64,000 nt of DNA from Wenxinia saemankumensis. GTDB lineage: Bacteria; Pseudomonadota; Alphaproteobacteria; Rhodobacterales; Rhodobacteraceae. The DNA is taken from NCBI RefSeq assembly GCF_900141735.1, contig NZ_FQYO01000002.1:124001-188000 (forward strand), in the 5' to 3' direction. The stretch's first letter is position 1. Each line of letters begins with the position of its first letter. The translations under genes were made by a program, and so were the position numbers. The notes under the pieces were generated by a model that was not told the DNA's origin, ran no database searches, and saw nothing but the letters and a program-made list of their open reading frames with translations. Below are positions 37,947 to 46,644 of the stretch, in pieces.

Positions 37947-39304
37947 GGCGCCTCATCGAGAGGGGGCTGATGTTCGGAAATCTCGTCCCGGTCGACAGCC
38001 CCGTCCTGGTCGAACGCTACATGCGGGCGCTCGATCACCTCACGGGGCGGCGCGCGGATCTGGACGAGTTCCACGTCGACATCTCGGGCTATTCGCCGGA
38101 GGTGGGCGACGCGCTGGACGATCCGCTCTACCTCAATCCCGACGGCGTGAACCGGTCCTTCATCCTGCTCACGACCGAGCAGAAGCGCGCGCCGCTGCTG
38201 GGCGCGCGCTTCTCGACCTCGCGCGGGATCCTGCGCCAGTTCGTCGAGGCGAACGAGACCGCCCTGCTGGCGCTGACCGCGCGCGACGCGGTCGCGGGGG
38301 AGCTGGCGGATACCGTCTTCCGCTGCGCCGTGCCGGCCGACCTGTTCAAGATCGGACGGGTCACGGTCGAGGCGGATACCACCGCCGGCACCGTCGTCAG
38401 CGCCCGCAGGCTCGAGGAGCTGATCGCCCGGTTCCGGACCGAGCCGGACGGCTGGTGGGACGACGTGCTGATCGCCCGGATGATCGAGCTGGCGGGCGAG
38501 ACGGGGGATCTGACGCGCAATCCCGTCGCGCTGCCGCGCATGACCTTCGCACAGGACAATTACTGGACGGCCCTGTTCGGCGGGGTCTACCTGCTGCGGG
38601 ACGCGCCGCATCCGGTGCTGATCCATATGGCGGAGGGCGCGTTCGGCGGGCTGCCGGTCCCGGCGGTCGCGGCCTCCGACCGCACGGCGCTGGCGCAGGC
38701 GCTGACCCGCAACGGGCTGGTCGAGGGGATCGTCGAGGCGCGCGGGGCCGATGCCGCCGCGATCCTGCGGCAGAAGATGGACTACATCGTCGCCTTCGCC
38801 GTGGCGGAGCAGGGCGAGAGCCTCGCCGGGGCCGGCCGGCGCGACCTGCGCCGGCTCGCCCGGCGGCACGCGGGCGCGCTGCCCCCCGAATGGCATGCCC
38901 TCGCCGCGCTGGTCCGCTGGGCCGAGAATGCGGGCGACTGGCCGCGCATCACCTCGGACGATCCGGCCTATTTCTACACGCTGCGCGCCGCGCCGGGCCC
39001 GGACCGCGACCTCGTGAACCGGCTTCTGGCCGAGCTGACCCCGATGGATGCCCGCCAGCTCTTCATCTGCCACAAGGAGGCGTTCTACGCCGCCTGGCGG
39101 ACCTGGCCAGAGGGGCAGCGCGCCTTCGTCGCGGACCTGCTGGCCGAGGAATACCTGCTGGACAAGGCCGGCACCCGCGCCGCCCTGTTCGGCCCCGAGC
39201 CGGGAATGGAGGAGCCGCCCGCCCCGCCGCCGCCGACGCCCGGGCCCCGCGCGGCGCAGGACCGCATCGCGGCGGTTGGCCCCTGGGGCGCTCTGAGGAG
39301 ATAG
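37943..39304 (+). CDS. DUF6638-like protein
   Basis: The 453-residue product matches the family I know as DUF6638: start MRRLIERGLMFGNLVPVDSP, then VERYMRALDHLTGRR, VDISGYSPEVGD and LILLTTEQKRAPLL-like residues before residue 90. No membrane segment or catalytic motif is obvious; the C-terminal part is helical and ends in a Pro-rich tail (APPPPTPGP). It is joined to the previous gene by ATGA and followed after 5 bases by a small membrane protein. Its biochemical role is unknown to me, and the family name is from memory. Confidence 0.75.
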   Translation: MRRLIERGLMFGNLVPVDSPVLVERYMRALDHLTGRRADLDEFHVDISGYSPEVGDALDDPLYLNPDGVNRSFILLTTEQKRAPLLGARFSTSRGILRQFVEANETALLALTARDAVAGELADTVFRCAVPADLFKIGRVTVEADTTAGTVVSARRLEELIARFRTEPDGWWDDVLIARMIELAGETGDLTRNPVALPRMTFAQDNYWTALFGGVYLLRDAPHPVLIHMAEGAFGGLPVPAVAASDRTALAQALTRNGLVEGIVEARGADAAAILRQKMDYIVAFAVAEQGESLAGAGRRDLRRLARRHAGALPPEWHALAALVRWAENAGDWPRITSDDPAYFYTLRAAPGPDRDLVNRLLAELTPMDARQLFICHKEAFYAAWRTWPEGQRAFVADLLAEEYLLDKAGTRAALFGPEPGMEEPPAPPPPTPGPRAAQDRIAAVGPWGALRR

Positions 39305-39309
39305 ACGGG

Positions 39310-39573
39310 ATGCCGCTGATCACCCTCTTCGTCGTGGTCTTCGTGGCGCTCGCGGCGATCCACGCGCTGCTGTCCTGGTCGCGCGGTCGGGCCGAGCGTG
39401 CCCGCCTCGTCGCGCGCTGGGAGGAAGCGGGCCGGCCGGGGGACCGCGAGAGCTTCGTCGCCGAGGGGCTGGCCCTCTACGAGCGGTCGTTCCGCAAGCG
39501 GGTGCTGGTGCTGGTCTACCTGGTGCCGCTGGCGGCGCTGGGCCTGATCGTCTACCTCGTGAACTACGCCTGA
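39310..39573 (+). CDS. Small membrane protein of the AAA operon (3)
   Basis: The 87-residue product has one N-terminal membrane segment (residues 3-21, ITLFVVVFVALAAIHALL), an amphipathic charged middle (GRAERARLVARWEEAGR) and a second segment near residues 63-84 (VLVLVYLVPLAALGLIVYLV). A GAGGAG-like ribosome site lies inside the end of the DUF6638-like gene. It sits 28 bases before DUF1523. No domain is known. Confidence 0.75.
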   Translation: MPLITLFVVVFVALAAIHALLSWSRGRAERARLVARWEEAGRPGDRESFVAEGLALYERSFRKRVLVLVYLVPLAALGLIVYLVNYA

Positions 39574-39601
39574 ACGCGGGCCCGGAGCTGGGGGAGACGA
39601 C

Positions 39602-40228
39602 GTGCTGAGATACATCTGGTGGGCGATCAAGATCGCCGCGGCGATCTGCGTGGCGGCGCTCCTGCACTACACGCTGCCGCAGCGGGACGTGGTCTACATC
39701 ACCTCGACCTACAACCGGGTGGTGCAGTTCGGGTCGAACTCGATCTTCTGGTCCTCTCCCGACAGCGGGTCGAACGTCGCGGCCGGCGAGGTCAGCCGCG
39801 ACGTGCTCTTCATCGAGAGCGTGCAGCGCAGCGGCCGCGTCATGGTCTACCGCAACGAGGATACCGGCTTCTGGCCGCCCTACCTGAAGTTCGACAGCTC
39901 GAACCTGCAGGCGGAAGCGACGGACCTGGTGTCGAACCGCGCGGATCCGCAATGGGTCGTGCTGACCCATTACGGCTGGCGCATCCCCTTCCTGACCGCC
40001 TTCCCGAACGCCATCGCGGTGCGCCCGACGGACGATCCCGACGCGACGCTGATCCCGTGGTTCAACATCGCCCTCCTGGTGGTGCTTTTCGCGATCTGGT
40101 GGGCGATCCGGGTGCGGTGGAAGCGGTTCCGCCGGGCACGGGTCGACCCGGCGCTGCTGAATGCCGGCGCCGCCTATGACGAGCGCAGCGCCGCGGCGGG
40201 ACGCTGGCTGCGGAGCTGGCGGCGGTAG
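39602..40228 (+). CDS. DUF1523 membrane protein
   Basis: The 208-residue product has an N-terminal segment (WWAIKIAAAICVAALLHYTLP), an extracytoplasmic domain starting RDVVYITSTYNRVV with FWPPYLKFDSSNLQAEA, and a second membrane segment near residues 158-178 (IALLVVLFAIWWAIRV) followed by a basic tail. This is the DUF1523 pattern, common in Rhodobacterales. The start is a GTG with GGGGGAGAC-like bases upstream. It ends the operon and is followed by interspersed repeat copy D. Function unknown. Confidence 0.82.
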   Translation: MLRYIWWAIKIAAAICVAALLHYTLPQRDVVYITSTYNRVVQFGSNSIFWSSPDSGSNVAAGEVSRDVLFIESVQRSGRVMVYRNEDTGFWPPYLKFDSSNLQAEATDLVSNRADPQWVVLTHYGWRIPFLTAFPNAIAVRPTDDPDATLIPWFNIALLVVLFAIWWAIRVRWKRFRRARVDPALLNAGAAYDERSAAAGRWLRSWRR

Positions 40229-40255
40229 CGCGCCGGACCCGAACGCCGCGCCGGG

Positions 40256-40320
40256 CGGAGAGGCCGGGGGCGCTTCGCCCCCCGGACCCCCCGAGAGTAT
40301 TTCCGGCAAGATAAGAGCCG
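40256..40320 (+). repeat. Interspersed hairpin element, copy D
   Basis: A hairpin GGGGGCG-CTT-CGCCCCC is flanked by CCGG/CCGG and followed by GAGAGTATTTCCGGCAAGATAAGAG (40293-40317). It lies 30 bases after the DUF1523 stop in a convergent gap with the aldehyde dehydrogenase gene, on the DUF1523 strand. A terminator role is plausible at this copy. Confidence 0.7.
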
Positions 40321-40347
40321 GGGAGGGCTCGACCGGCGGGGGCGGCC

Positions 40348-42690
40348 CTAGCCCTCGCCGTAGGGGACCCAGACGGTCTTCACCTCGGTCGCGGCCTCGA
40401 TGAAGGCGCGGCCCTCGCCCTCGGGGCCGTGCCAGTCGCGGGCGCGGGTGTCGTTGACCCAGCTGCGCTTGAGGTTGCCGGCGCTGCGTCGCTCGATCCC
40501 GGCCGACAGGTCGGTCGAGGAGAAGGACCAGACCGCGTCTACGTCCAGGTGGTCCGCAAGGACCGGGGCGAGCTCGGCATGGGAGCCGGTCAGGATGTTG
40601 ACCACTCCGCCCGGCACGTCGGACGTGTCGAGCACCTGGTAGAGATCCGTCCCGGCGAGGGGGAAGGCCTCGGAGGCGACGGCCACCACGCGGTTGCCCA
40701 TCGCGATGGCGGGCGCGATCGTGGAGATCAGGCCGAGCAGCGGCGCCTCGTCCGGGCACAGCATCCCGATCACGCCGACCGGCTCGCGCAGGGCGAGGGC
40801 GAGGCCGCGCAGCGGCACGCCCTTGGCCTGCCCGTCGACCTTGTCCGCCCAGGCGGCCCAGGTGAAGAGGCGGCGGATCGAGGCCTCGACCTCCACCGCG
40901 CCGCCCGCGCCCGTGAGCGCGTCGATGCGCGCGGCGAATTCCCCGACCCGCGCCGACAGGTTCTCGGCCAGGTAGTAGAGGATCTGCGCGCGCAGGTGGC
41001 CGGTCGTCCGCGACCATCCCTTCGCCGCGTGGGCCGCCTCGACCGCGTTCCGCACGTCCTTGCGGTTGGCGAGGGAGGCATGGCCGAGGAGCGCGCCCTT
41101 CGGTCCGTGCACGGGGCGGGAATAGCCGCCATCGGGCCGGGCCTGCTTGCCCCCGATATAGAGCTTCGCCGTCCGGTCGAGCGGGCCCGCGGGGGCGCCG
41201 TCGCCGGTGAAGGCCGCGACCGGCGTCAGCTTCGCCGCCCCGCGCACGGGCCGGAGATAGGCGCCGAGCCCCTCCCAGCCGCCCTCGCGGCCGAACCCGC
41301 TCTCGCGCACGCCGCCGAACGGGGCGGCGGCGTCGAACATGTTGGTGCCGTTGACCCAGACGACGCCGGCCTTCAGCTTGGGCGCCACGTCGAGCGCGAG
41401 GTTGACGTTCTCGCTCCACAAGGTCGCGGCGAGGCCGTAGCGCGTGTTGTTCGCCAGCTCGACCGCCTCGGACGGCGTGCGGAAGGTTGTGGAGACGAGG
41501 ACGGGGCCGAAGATCTCCTCCTGCATGAGTGGTGCGGCGGGGGAGAGGCCGGTGATCAGCGTGGGCGGGTAGAAGCAGCCCGTGGCGGGGAGCGGGACGT
41601 TCGCGCGGTAGGTCTCGCCTTCCATATTGCCGTCCACGAGGCGGGTGATCGTCTCGAGCTGCACCGGGTCCACGATCGCGCCCACGTCGACGCACTTGTC
41701 GAGCGGGTCGCCGATCCTGAGGCCGTCCATCCGCCGCTTGAGCCGGGCGTGGAACTCCTCGGCGATGCCCTCCTGCACGAGCAGGCGCGAGCCCGCGCAG
41801 CAGACCTGGCCCTGGTTGAACCATATCGCGTCGACCAGCCCCTCGACGGCGCTGTCGATGTCGGCATCCTCGAAGACGATGTAGGGGGACTTGCCCCCCA
41901 GCTCGAGTGTCAGGGGGATGCCCCGCCCGGCGGTCGCTTGCCGGATGCGGCGGCCGACCTCCGTCGAGCCGGTGAAGGCGATCTTGTCGACCTCCGCCGC
42001 CACCAGGGCCTGCCCGGTCTCGCCGTCGCCGGTGACGATGTTGACCACGCCCGGCGGCACGCCGGCCTGCCTGCAGAGCTCGGCAAAGACCTGCGCCGAG
42101 AGCGTGGTGTATTCGGCCGGCTTCAGCACGACGGTGTTCCCGGCCGCCAGTGCCGGGGCGATCTTCCAGGCCAGCATCAGGAGGGGGAAGTTCCAGGGGA
42201 TGATCTGGCCCGCGACGCCGTGCGGCTCCATCCCCGGCTGCTCGCTCTCGAGAAGCTGGGCGAGGCCGGCATGGTGGTAGAAGTGCCGGATGGCGAGGGG
42301 GACGTCGATGTCCCGGCTCTCGCGGATCGGCTTGCCGTTGTCGAGGCTCTCGATCACGGCGAGCAGGCGCGACTGCTTCTGCATCATCCGGGCGATGGCG
42401 TAGAGGATCCGGGCGCGGCCATGGCCGCCGAGGGCCCACCAGCCGGGCTGGGCCTTGCGGGCGGCCTTCACCGCCGCGTCCACCTCGTCCGGCGTGCATT
42501 TCGTCAGGCCGGCGAGACGCTCGCCCGTGGCGGGGTTGCGGATGTCGATGTCGGCGCGGGCGGCGCCCCATTGCCCGTCGACGAAGGGGCCGGCGAGACC
42601 GCCCCGGCCTTCGATCCAGGCAAGGGCCTCCTTCGCGCTCTCGGGGGCGGGGCCGTATTCCATGGTGTCGAAGATGTCCTTGATGGTCAT
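40348..42690 (-). CDS. Tandem-domain aldehyde dehydrogenase
   Basis: The 780-residue product carries a complete NAD(P)-dependent aldehyde dehydrogenase in its first 490 residues: MLAWKIAPALAAGNTVVLKPAE, the catalytic Glu in TLELGGKSPYIV, and the nucleophile in NQGQVCCAGSRLL. A second, partial ALDH-like region follows (CPDEAPLLGLISTIAPAIAMGNRVVAVASE, then DVPGGVVNILTG) that lacks a recognisable catalytic Cys, so it is probably structural. The gene follows deoC on the same strand, as in other Rhodobacterales, and likely oxidises the acetaldehyde or a related aldehyde made there. Substrate is inferred from position. Confidence 0.85.
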   Translation of the reverse strand: MTIKDIFDTMEYGPAPESAKEALAWIEGRGGLAGPFVDGQWGAARADIDIRNPATGERLAGLTKCTPDEVDAAVKAARKAQPGWWALGGHGRARILYAIARMMQKQSRLLAVIESLDNGKPIRESRDIDVPLAIRHFYHHAGLAQLLESEQPGMEPHGVAGQIIPWNFPLLMLAWKIAPALAAGNTVVLKPAEYTTLSAQVFAELCRQAGVPPGVVNIVTGDGETGQALVAAEVDKIAFTGSTEVGRRIRQATAGRGIPLTLELGGKSPYIVFEDADIDSAVEGLVDAIWFNQGQVCCAGSRLLVQEGIAEEFHARLKRRMDGLRIGDPLDKCVDVGAIVDPVQLETITRLVDGNMEGETYRANVPLPATGCFYPPTLITGLSPAAPLMQEEIFGPVLVSTTFRTPSEAVELANNTRYGLAATLWSENVNLALDVAPKLKAGVVWVNGTNMFDAAAPFGGVRESGFGREGGWEGLGAYLRPVRGAAKLTPVAAFTGDGAPAGPLDRTAKLYIGGKQARPDGGYSRPVHGPKGALLGHASLANRKDVRNAVEAAHAAKGWSRTTGHLRAQILYYLAENLSARVGEFAARIDALTGAGGAVEVEASIRRLFTWAAWADKVDGQAKGVPLRGLALALREPVGVIGMLCPDEAPLLGLISTIAPAIAMGNRVVAVASEAFPLAGTDLYQVLDTSDVPGGVVNILTGSHAELAPVLADHLDVDAVWSFSSTDLSAGIERRSAGNLKRSWVNDTRARDWHGPEGEGRAFIEAATEVKTVWVPYGEG

Positions 42691-42811
42691 GGCTGGAGCC
42701 TCGAGGGAAGGGCGGCCCCGGGCCGCGGGCGGGAGAGAGGCCCCCGCCCGGGGGGGCGGCCGGGGGCTGCCCGGCCAGCGGCCGGGCGGGACGTCGATCC
42801 GATGCGCGGCA

Positions 42812-43816
42812 CTACGCCATCGCGTGCCGCCACGACGCCGAATAGGCGCCGGTGACGTGGTGTTCGAGCTGGCGTTCGATGTCGCCCAGCAGCGAGGACG
42901 CACCGAAGCGGAAGAGATCGGGCTGCAGCCAGCGATCCCCCAGCTCGTCCTTCATCAGGGCGAGGTAGACCAGCGCGTCCTTGGCCTTGCTGATCCCGCC
43001 CGCCGGCTTGTAGCCGACCCTGACCCCCGTGCGGTCCTGATAGGCGCGGATCGCCCGGATCATGGTCAGCGAGACGGGGAGCGTGGCGTTCACGCTCTCC
43101 TTCCCGGTGGAGGTCTTGATGAAATCCGCGCCGGCCATCATGCAGACCAGCGAGGCTTTCGCCACGTTGCGCAGCGTGCCGAGCTCTCCCGTCGCGAGGA
43201 TCGCCTTGACATGGGCCTCGCCGCAGGCGGCGCGCATCTCGGTCATCTCGTCGTAGAGCGCCTGCCAGTTCCCCGTGAGGACGTGGCGGCGCGAGATGAC
43301 GATGTCGATCTCCCGCGCGCCGGCGGCGACGCTTTCCGCGATCTCGGCCATGCGCAGGTGCAGCGGCGACAGGCCCGCCGGAAAGCCGGTCGAGACGGCC
43401 GCGACCGGGATGCCGGAGCCGTCCAGCGCCTCGACCGCCGTTTCTACCATGTCGTGATAGACGCAGACCGCGCCGACCGTGAGGCCGGGCAGGCCGATCG
43501 CGTCCAGGATGGCGGGCGCGACCGGCTGCCGCGCCTTGGCGCAGAGCCGGCGGACCCGGCCCGCCGTGTCGTCGCCCGACAGCGTGGTGAGGTCGATCAG
43601 CGAGACCGCCTTGGCGAGCCAGGCCGCCTGCCAGTCCTTCTTCACCGACCGGCGGCCGGGCAGGGTGGCGGCGCGGCGCTCGATCGCGGAGGTGTTGGCC
43701 TGGACCCGGGCGAGCCAGTCGAGGTCGAGCTCCATCCCCGGATTGCGTGGTTCGTGCAGCTGCGGCAGGTGGTCGCGCGATGCCGTCGCGGCCCCCTCGG
43801 TCGTGGTCTGGTCCAT
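42812..43816 (-). CDS. deoC: DeoC deoxyribose-phosphate aldolase
   Basis: DeoC splits 2-deoxyribose-5-phosphate into acetaldehyde and glyceraldehyde-3-phosphate. The 334-residue product has IDLTTLSGDDT near the start of the barrel, the Schiff-base Lys in ADFIKTSTGKE, and the second Lys in VGYKPAGGISK. The length is that of the longer class, with extra N-terminal residues (DQTTTEGAATASRD). A palindrome that looks like a TetR-type operator lies 60 bases upstream of the ATG. The aldehyde dehydrogenase gene follows after 121 bases. DeoD is found 8 kb away, supporting nucleoside use. Confidence 0.93.
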   Translation of the reverse strand: MDQTTTEGAATASRDHLPQLHEPRNPGMELDLDWLARVQANTSAIERRAATLPGRRSVKKDWQAAWLAKAVSLIDLTTLSGDDTAGRVRRLCAKARQPVAPAILDAIGLPGLTVGAVCVYHDMVETAVEALDGSGIPVAAVSTGFPAGLSPLHLRMAEIAESVAAGAREIDIVISRRHVLTGNWQALYDEMTEMRAACGEAHVKAILATGELGTLRNVAKASLVCMMAGADFIKTSTGKESVNATLPVSLTMIRAIRAYQDRTGVRVGYKPAGGISKAKDALVYLALMKDELGDRWLQPDLFRFGASSLLGDIERQLEHHVTGAYSASWRHAMA

Positions 43817-43875
43817 CGCTCCGCCCTCCGGTCGGGTTGCCGAAAGGTGGCACCCGCCGCCTCTCGTGGCAAGCC

Positions 43876-43891
43876 TTGACCGTCTGGTCAA
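43876..43891. promoter_or_regulatory. Operator-like palindrome before deoC
   Basis: TTGACC-GTCT-GGTCAA is a perfect 16-bp dyad, with one half also reading as a -35 box (TTGACC) on either strand. It lies 60 bases upstream of deoC and directly after the damaged acetyltransferase gene. The shape fits a TetR- or GntR-family site. No such regulator gene is adjacent; the AraC gene nearby is a different type. Confidence 0.5.
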
Positions 43892-43894
43892 AAG

Positions 43895-44347
43895 TTACCG
43901 GACGTCCTTTTCGTAGAACACCCGCTCGAACCCGTTCTGCCGGGCGCGGTGCGTCTCGCGCTAGCCGAGGCGGGGATAGAGCGCGAGGTTCGCCGTCATC
44001 GCGGCAATGGTATAGAGCCGGACCGTCGGCAGGCCCCGCGCGCGGGCCTCGGCCTCCGCCGCCGCGACCAGCGCCCGGCCGAGGCCGCGTCCCTGTGCGG
44101 CCGGCGCGACGGCGACCGTGTCGAGCAGCAGCGCGCCGTCCCCGGCGCAGGTCACGACCACGCCCTCGAGCGCGCCGCCCGGTCCGCCCGCGGCCACCTG
44201 GACCCGGCCCGCCGCGATCAGCGCGGCATGATCGGCGTTCATCGGCGCCGGCTCCCGCCCGATCGCCGGCACGTAAGGGGCGAAGGCGGCGCGGACGAGG
44301 GCGGTCACGGACCCCGCCTCCTCCGGTCGGGCGGGGCGGAGGCTCAC
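43895..44347 (-). pseudogene. GNAT acetyltransferase with in-frame amber stop
   Basis: The frame from GTG 44347 encodes a GNAT-fold acetyltransferase: LRPARPEEAGSVTALVRAAF, then VAVAPAAQGRGLGRALVAAAE with the acetyl-CoA motif QGRGLG. It ends YPRLG at TAG 43961-43963. Beyond the TAG the same frame continues RETHRARQNGFERVFYEKDVR to a TAA at 43895, and this is the expected family C-terminus, so the amber codon probably replaces an aromatic codon. Without it the protein would be 150 residues; with it, 128. The GTG overlaps the AraC stop. It is either a nonsense mutation or a sequencing error. Confidence 0.7.
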
Positions 44348-45264
44348 GGCCGCTCCAGCGCCGCGCGGAACCGGCGGCGATAGGCGGCCGGGGTCGTGCC
44401 ATGCGCCACGCGGAACAGCCGGTGGAAATGGCTGAGATTCGGGATTCCGCATTCGGCGGCGATCTCGGCCAGCGGCTCCTCCCCCCCGGCGAGGCGCCGG
44501 GCCGCGAAGTCCATCCGCCGGGCGTTGACGTAGTCGCTGGGCGTCTGGCCGGTAAAGCGGCGCATCGTCCGGCTGACATGCGGATGCGCCCGCCCGGCCA
44601 CCCGCGCCAGCCCCGCCGCCCCCTCGCGGAAGACCGCCGGATCGCGGGCCGCCTCCATCGCCCGGGCGAGCCAGTCGGGCAGGCCGTCCGGTATCGCCGT
44701 ACGCCGCTCGGCGAGGCGCGCGACGAGCGGCAGCAGGAACGCCTCCGCCGCGAGGGAGGTTGCGGCGGCCCGCTCCAGCCGCAGGGCGGCGCGGTTGAGA
44801 TCGGCGAGCGCCCGGCTGTCGAGCGCGTCGAGCTCGGGCCGCTCGGCCCCGGCCCAGAAGAGGTGCCCGCCGAGCTGCGGGTGACGCGCGGCCAGCCCCG
44901 CGACCAGCGCCGGGTCGAAGGCGACGGAGACGATCATCGGCGCCTCGCCGCGGCCCTGCAGCGCATGTGGCTGCCCGGTGGCGGCGAAGAACATCCGCCC
45001 CTCGGGCAGGTCGCGCCGTCCGCCGCGATCGTGGAGCCGGACCGTCCCGTTCTGCACCCAGCCCAGCAACGGAAAAGGGCGCTCCGGCAGGTCGCGCGGG
45101 CGCCTCGGCGGCACCGTGAGGCGCGAGATGTGGAATGGACGTTCCGGGCCGACAAGGTTCGCAATGTCCGGGCCGTCCCGGCCCACGAAGGGGGTGTCCG
45201 GGCCGGCGGGTGTCGCGGCTCGGTCCGGTGCCGATCCTTCGGGCGCGGGGCGGGTGCGGTTCAT
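44344..45264 (-). CDS. AraC-family transcription regulator
   Basis: The 306-residue product has an N-terminal cupin-like sensing domain (RMFFAATGQPHALQGRGEAPMIV) and a C-terminal pair of helix-turn-helix motifs: VAGRAHPHVSRTMRRFTGQTPSDYV and ECGIPNLSHFHRLFRVAHGTTPAAYRRRF. The sequence is close to the ChbR type. It is divergent from rpe by 115 bases and overlaps the acetyltransferase gene downstream, which it may control. Ligand unknown. Confidence 0.88.
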   Translation of the reverse strand: MNRTRPAPEGSAPDRAATPAGPDTPFVGRDGPDIANLVGPERPFHISRLTVPPRRPRDLPERPFPLLGWVQNGTVRLHDRGGRRDLPEGRMFFAATGQPHALQGRGEAPMIVSVAFDPALVAGLAARHPQLGGHLFWAGAERPELDALDSRALADLNRAALRLERAAATSLAAEAFLLPLVARLAERRTAIPDGLPDWLARAMEAARDPAVFREGAAGLARVAGRAHPHVSRTMRRFTGQTPSDYVNARRMDFAARRLAGGEEPLAEIAAECGIPNLSHFHRLFRVAHGTTPAAYRRRFRAALERP

Positions 45265-45379
45265 GCCGTCGACACTGCCACGATCCGCAGGGCGACGGAA
45301 TGCTGCGTCGTGGACCCCGGACCGTGACAGGACGTGCCCGGTCCGCTAGCACGGCGGCACCCCCCAGCCGGAGCGCCCC

Positions 45380-46054
45380 ATGACCCGAACCGTCCGCATC
45401 GCCCCGTCGATCCTCTCGGCCGATTTCGCGGATTTCGCGCGCGAGATCCGCGCCATCGAGGATCAGGGCGCCGACTGGGTCCATGTCGACGTGATGGACG
45501 GGCATTTCGTGCCGAACATCACCTTCGGCCCCCCGGCGGTGAAGGCCTTCCGCCCCCATGTGCGGACGGTGATGGACGTGCATCTGATGATCGCGCCGGT
45601 CGATCCCTATATCGACGCCTTCGCCGAGGCCGGGGCCGACATCCTGACGGCCCATGTCGAGGCCGGGCCGCATATCCACCGGACATTGCAGGCGATCCGC
45701 GCGGCGGGCATGCGGCCGGGCGTGGCGCTGAATCCCGGCACGCCGGCCGAGGCGGCCCTGCCGCTGCTCGACCTGGTCGACCTCGTCCTGGTGATGACGG
45801 TGAACCCGGGATTCGGCGGTCAGGCCTATCTCGACATGACCGGCAAGGTCCGGACCCTGCGGGCCGCGATCGGCGACCGCGAGATCCATCTCGAGGTGGA
45901 CGGGGGCATCGACCCGGGCACCGCCCCCGGCATCGTGACGGCGGGGGCGGACGTGCTGGTCGCCGGATCGGCGGTGTTCCGGGGCGGCTCGGTCGAAGCG
46001 CCGGAGGTCTACGGCCGCAACATCGCCGCGATCCGCGAGGCCGCGAGGGGCTGA
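45380..46054 (+). CDS. rpe: Rpe ribulose-5-phosphate 3-epimerase
   Basis: Rpe interconverts ribulose-5-phosphate and xylulose-5-phosphate in the pentose phosphate and Calvin pathways. The 224-residue TIM barrel has SILSADFADF, WVHVDVMDGHFVPNITFG with metal-binding His and Asp residues, VMTVNPGFGGQ and EVDGGIDPGT with the catalytic Asp, and phosphate-binding VAGSAVF. It stands alone between the AraC gene and dtd. Length and motifs are typical of the family. Confidence 0.97.
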   Translation: MTRTVRIAPSILSADFADFAREIRAIEDQGADWVHVDVMDGHFVPNITFGPPAVKAFRPHVRTVMDVHLMIAPVDPYIDAFAEAGADILTAHVEAGPHIHRTLQAIRAAGMRPGVALNPGTPAEAALPLLDLVDLVLVMTVNPGFGGQAYLDMTGKVRTLRAAIGDREIHLEVDGGIDPGTAPGIVTAGADVLVAGSAVFRGGSVEAPEVYGRNIAAIREAARG

Positions 46055-46139
46055 CCGCGGCGGCAATGCCGGTGGGCGGGAAGCAGCCCCTCCGGGGGCC
46101 GAGCATCGCCCCGCCCGGGCGCCCCCCCGCCGCGCGCGT

Positions 46140-46577
46140 TCAGAGTTCCATCGGGATGGTCACCGGCCCGTCATTGATCAGCGCGACCGCCATGTCCGCG
46201 CCGAACCGGCCGCGGGCGACCTCGATCCCCTGCGCGGCGAGCGCCTCGGCGAAGGCCTCGTAGAGCCGTTCGCCCCGTCCGGGCTCCTCGGCGGTCGAGA
46301 AGCCGGGGCGGTTGCCGGTGCGGGTATCGGCCGCGAGCGTGAACTGGCTGACCACCAGCGCCGCCCCCCCGGTGTCGAGGAGGGAGCGGTTCATCTTGCC
46401 CGCCTCGTCGGCGAAGATCCGCAGCTTGGCGACCTTGGCGGCGAGCCGCGCCGGCGCGTCGTCGGGATCGCCCCGCATCGCGCAGACGAGGATCAGCAGC
46501 CCCGGCCCGATCCTGCCCACGACCTCGCCCTCGACGGTGACGCTCGCCTCGGTGACGCGCTGGATGATGGCTTTCAC
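46140..46577 (-). CDS. dtd: D-aminoacyl-tRNA deacylase
   Basis: Dtd removes D-amino acids and glycine wrongly attached to tRNA. The 145-residue product has the active-site motif [19 protein letters not shown] and the Gly-cisPro-type motif INDGPVTIP. The start is GTG 46577 ([13 protein letters not shown]). It converges with rpe, leaving 85 bases between. Just upstream lies the PfkB gene on the same strand, 67 bases away. All motifs are present. Confidence 0.96.
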   Translation of the reverse strand: MKAIIQRVTEASVTVEGEVVGRIGPGLLILVCAMRGDPDDAPARLAAKVAKLRIFADEAGKMNRSLLDTGGAALVVSQFTLAADTRTGNRPGFSTAEEPGRGERLYEAFAEALAAQGIEVARGRFGADMAVALINDGPVTIPMEL

Positions 46578-46644
46578 TTTGCGGACCTCCGACAGGGGCG
46601 ATTGGTCAGAAACCCCACCATGCCAGGACTTTTCCGACCTGCGG

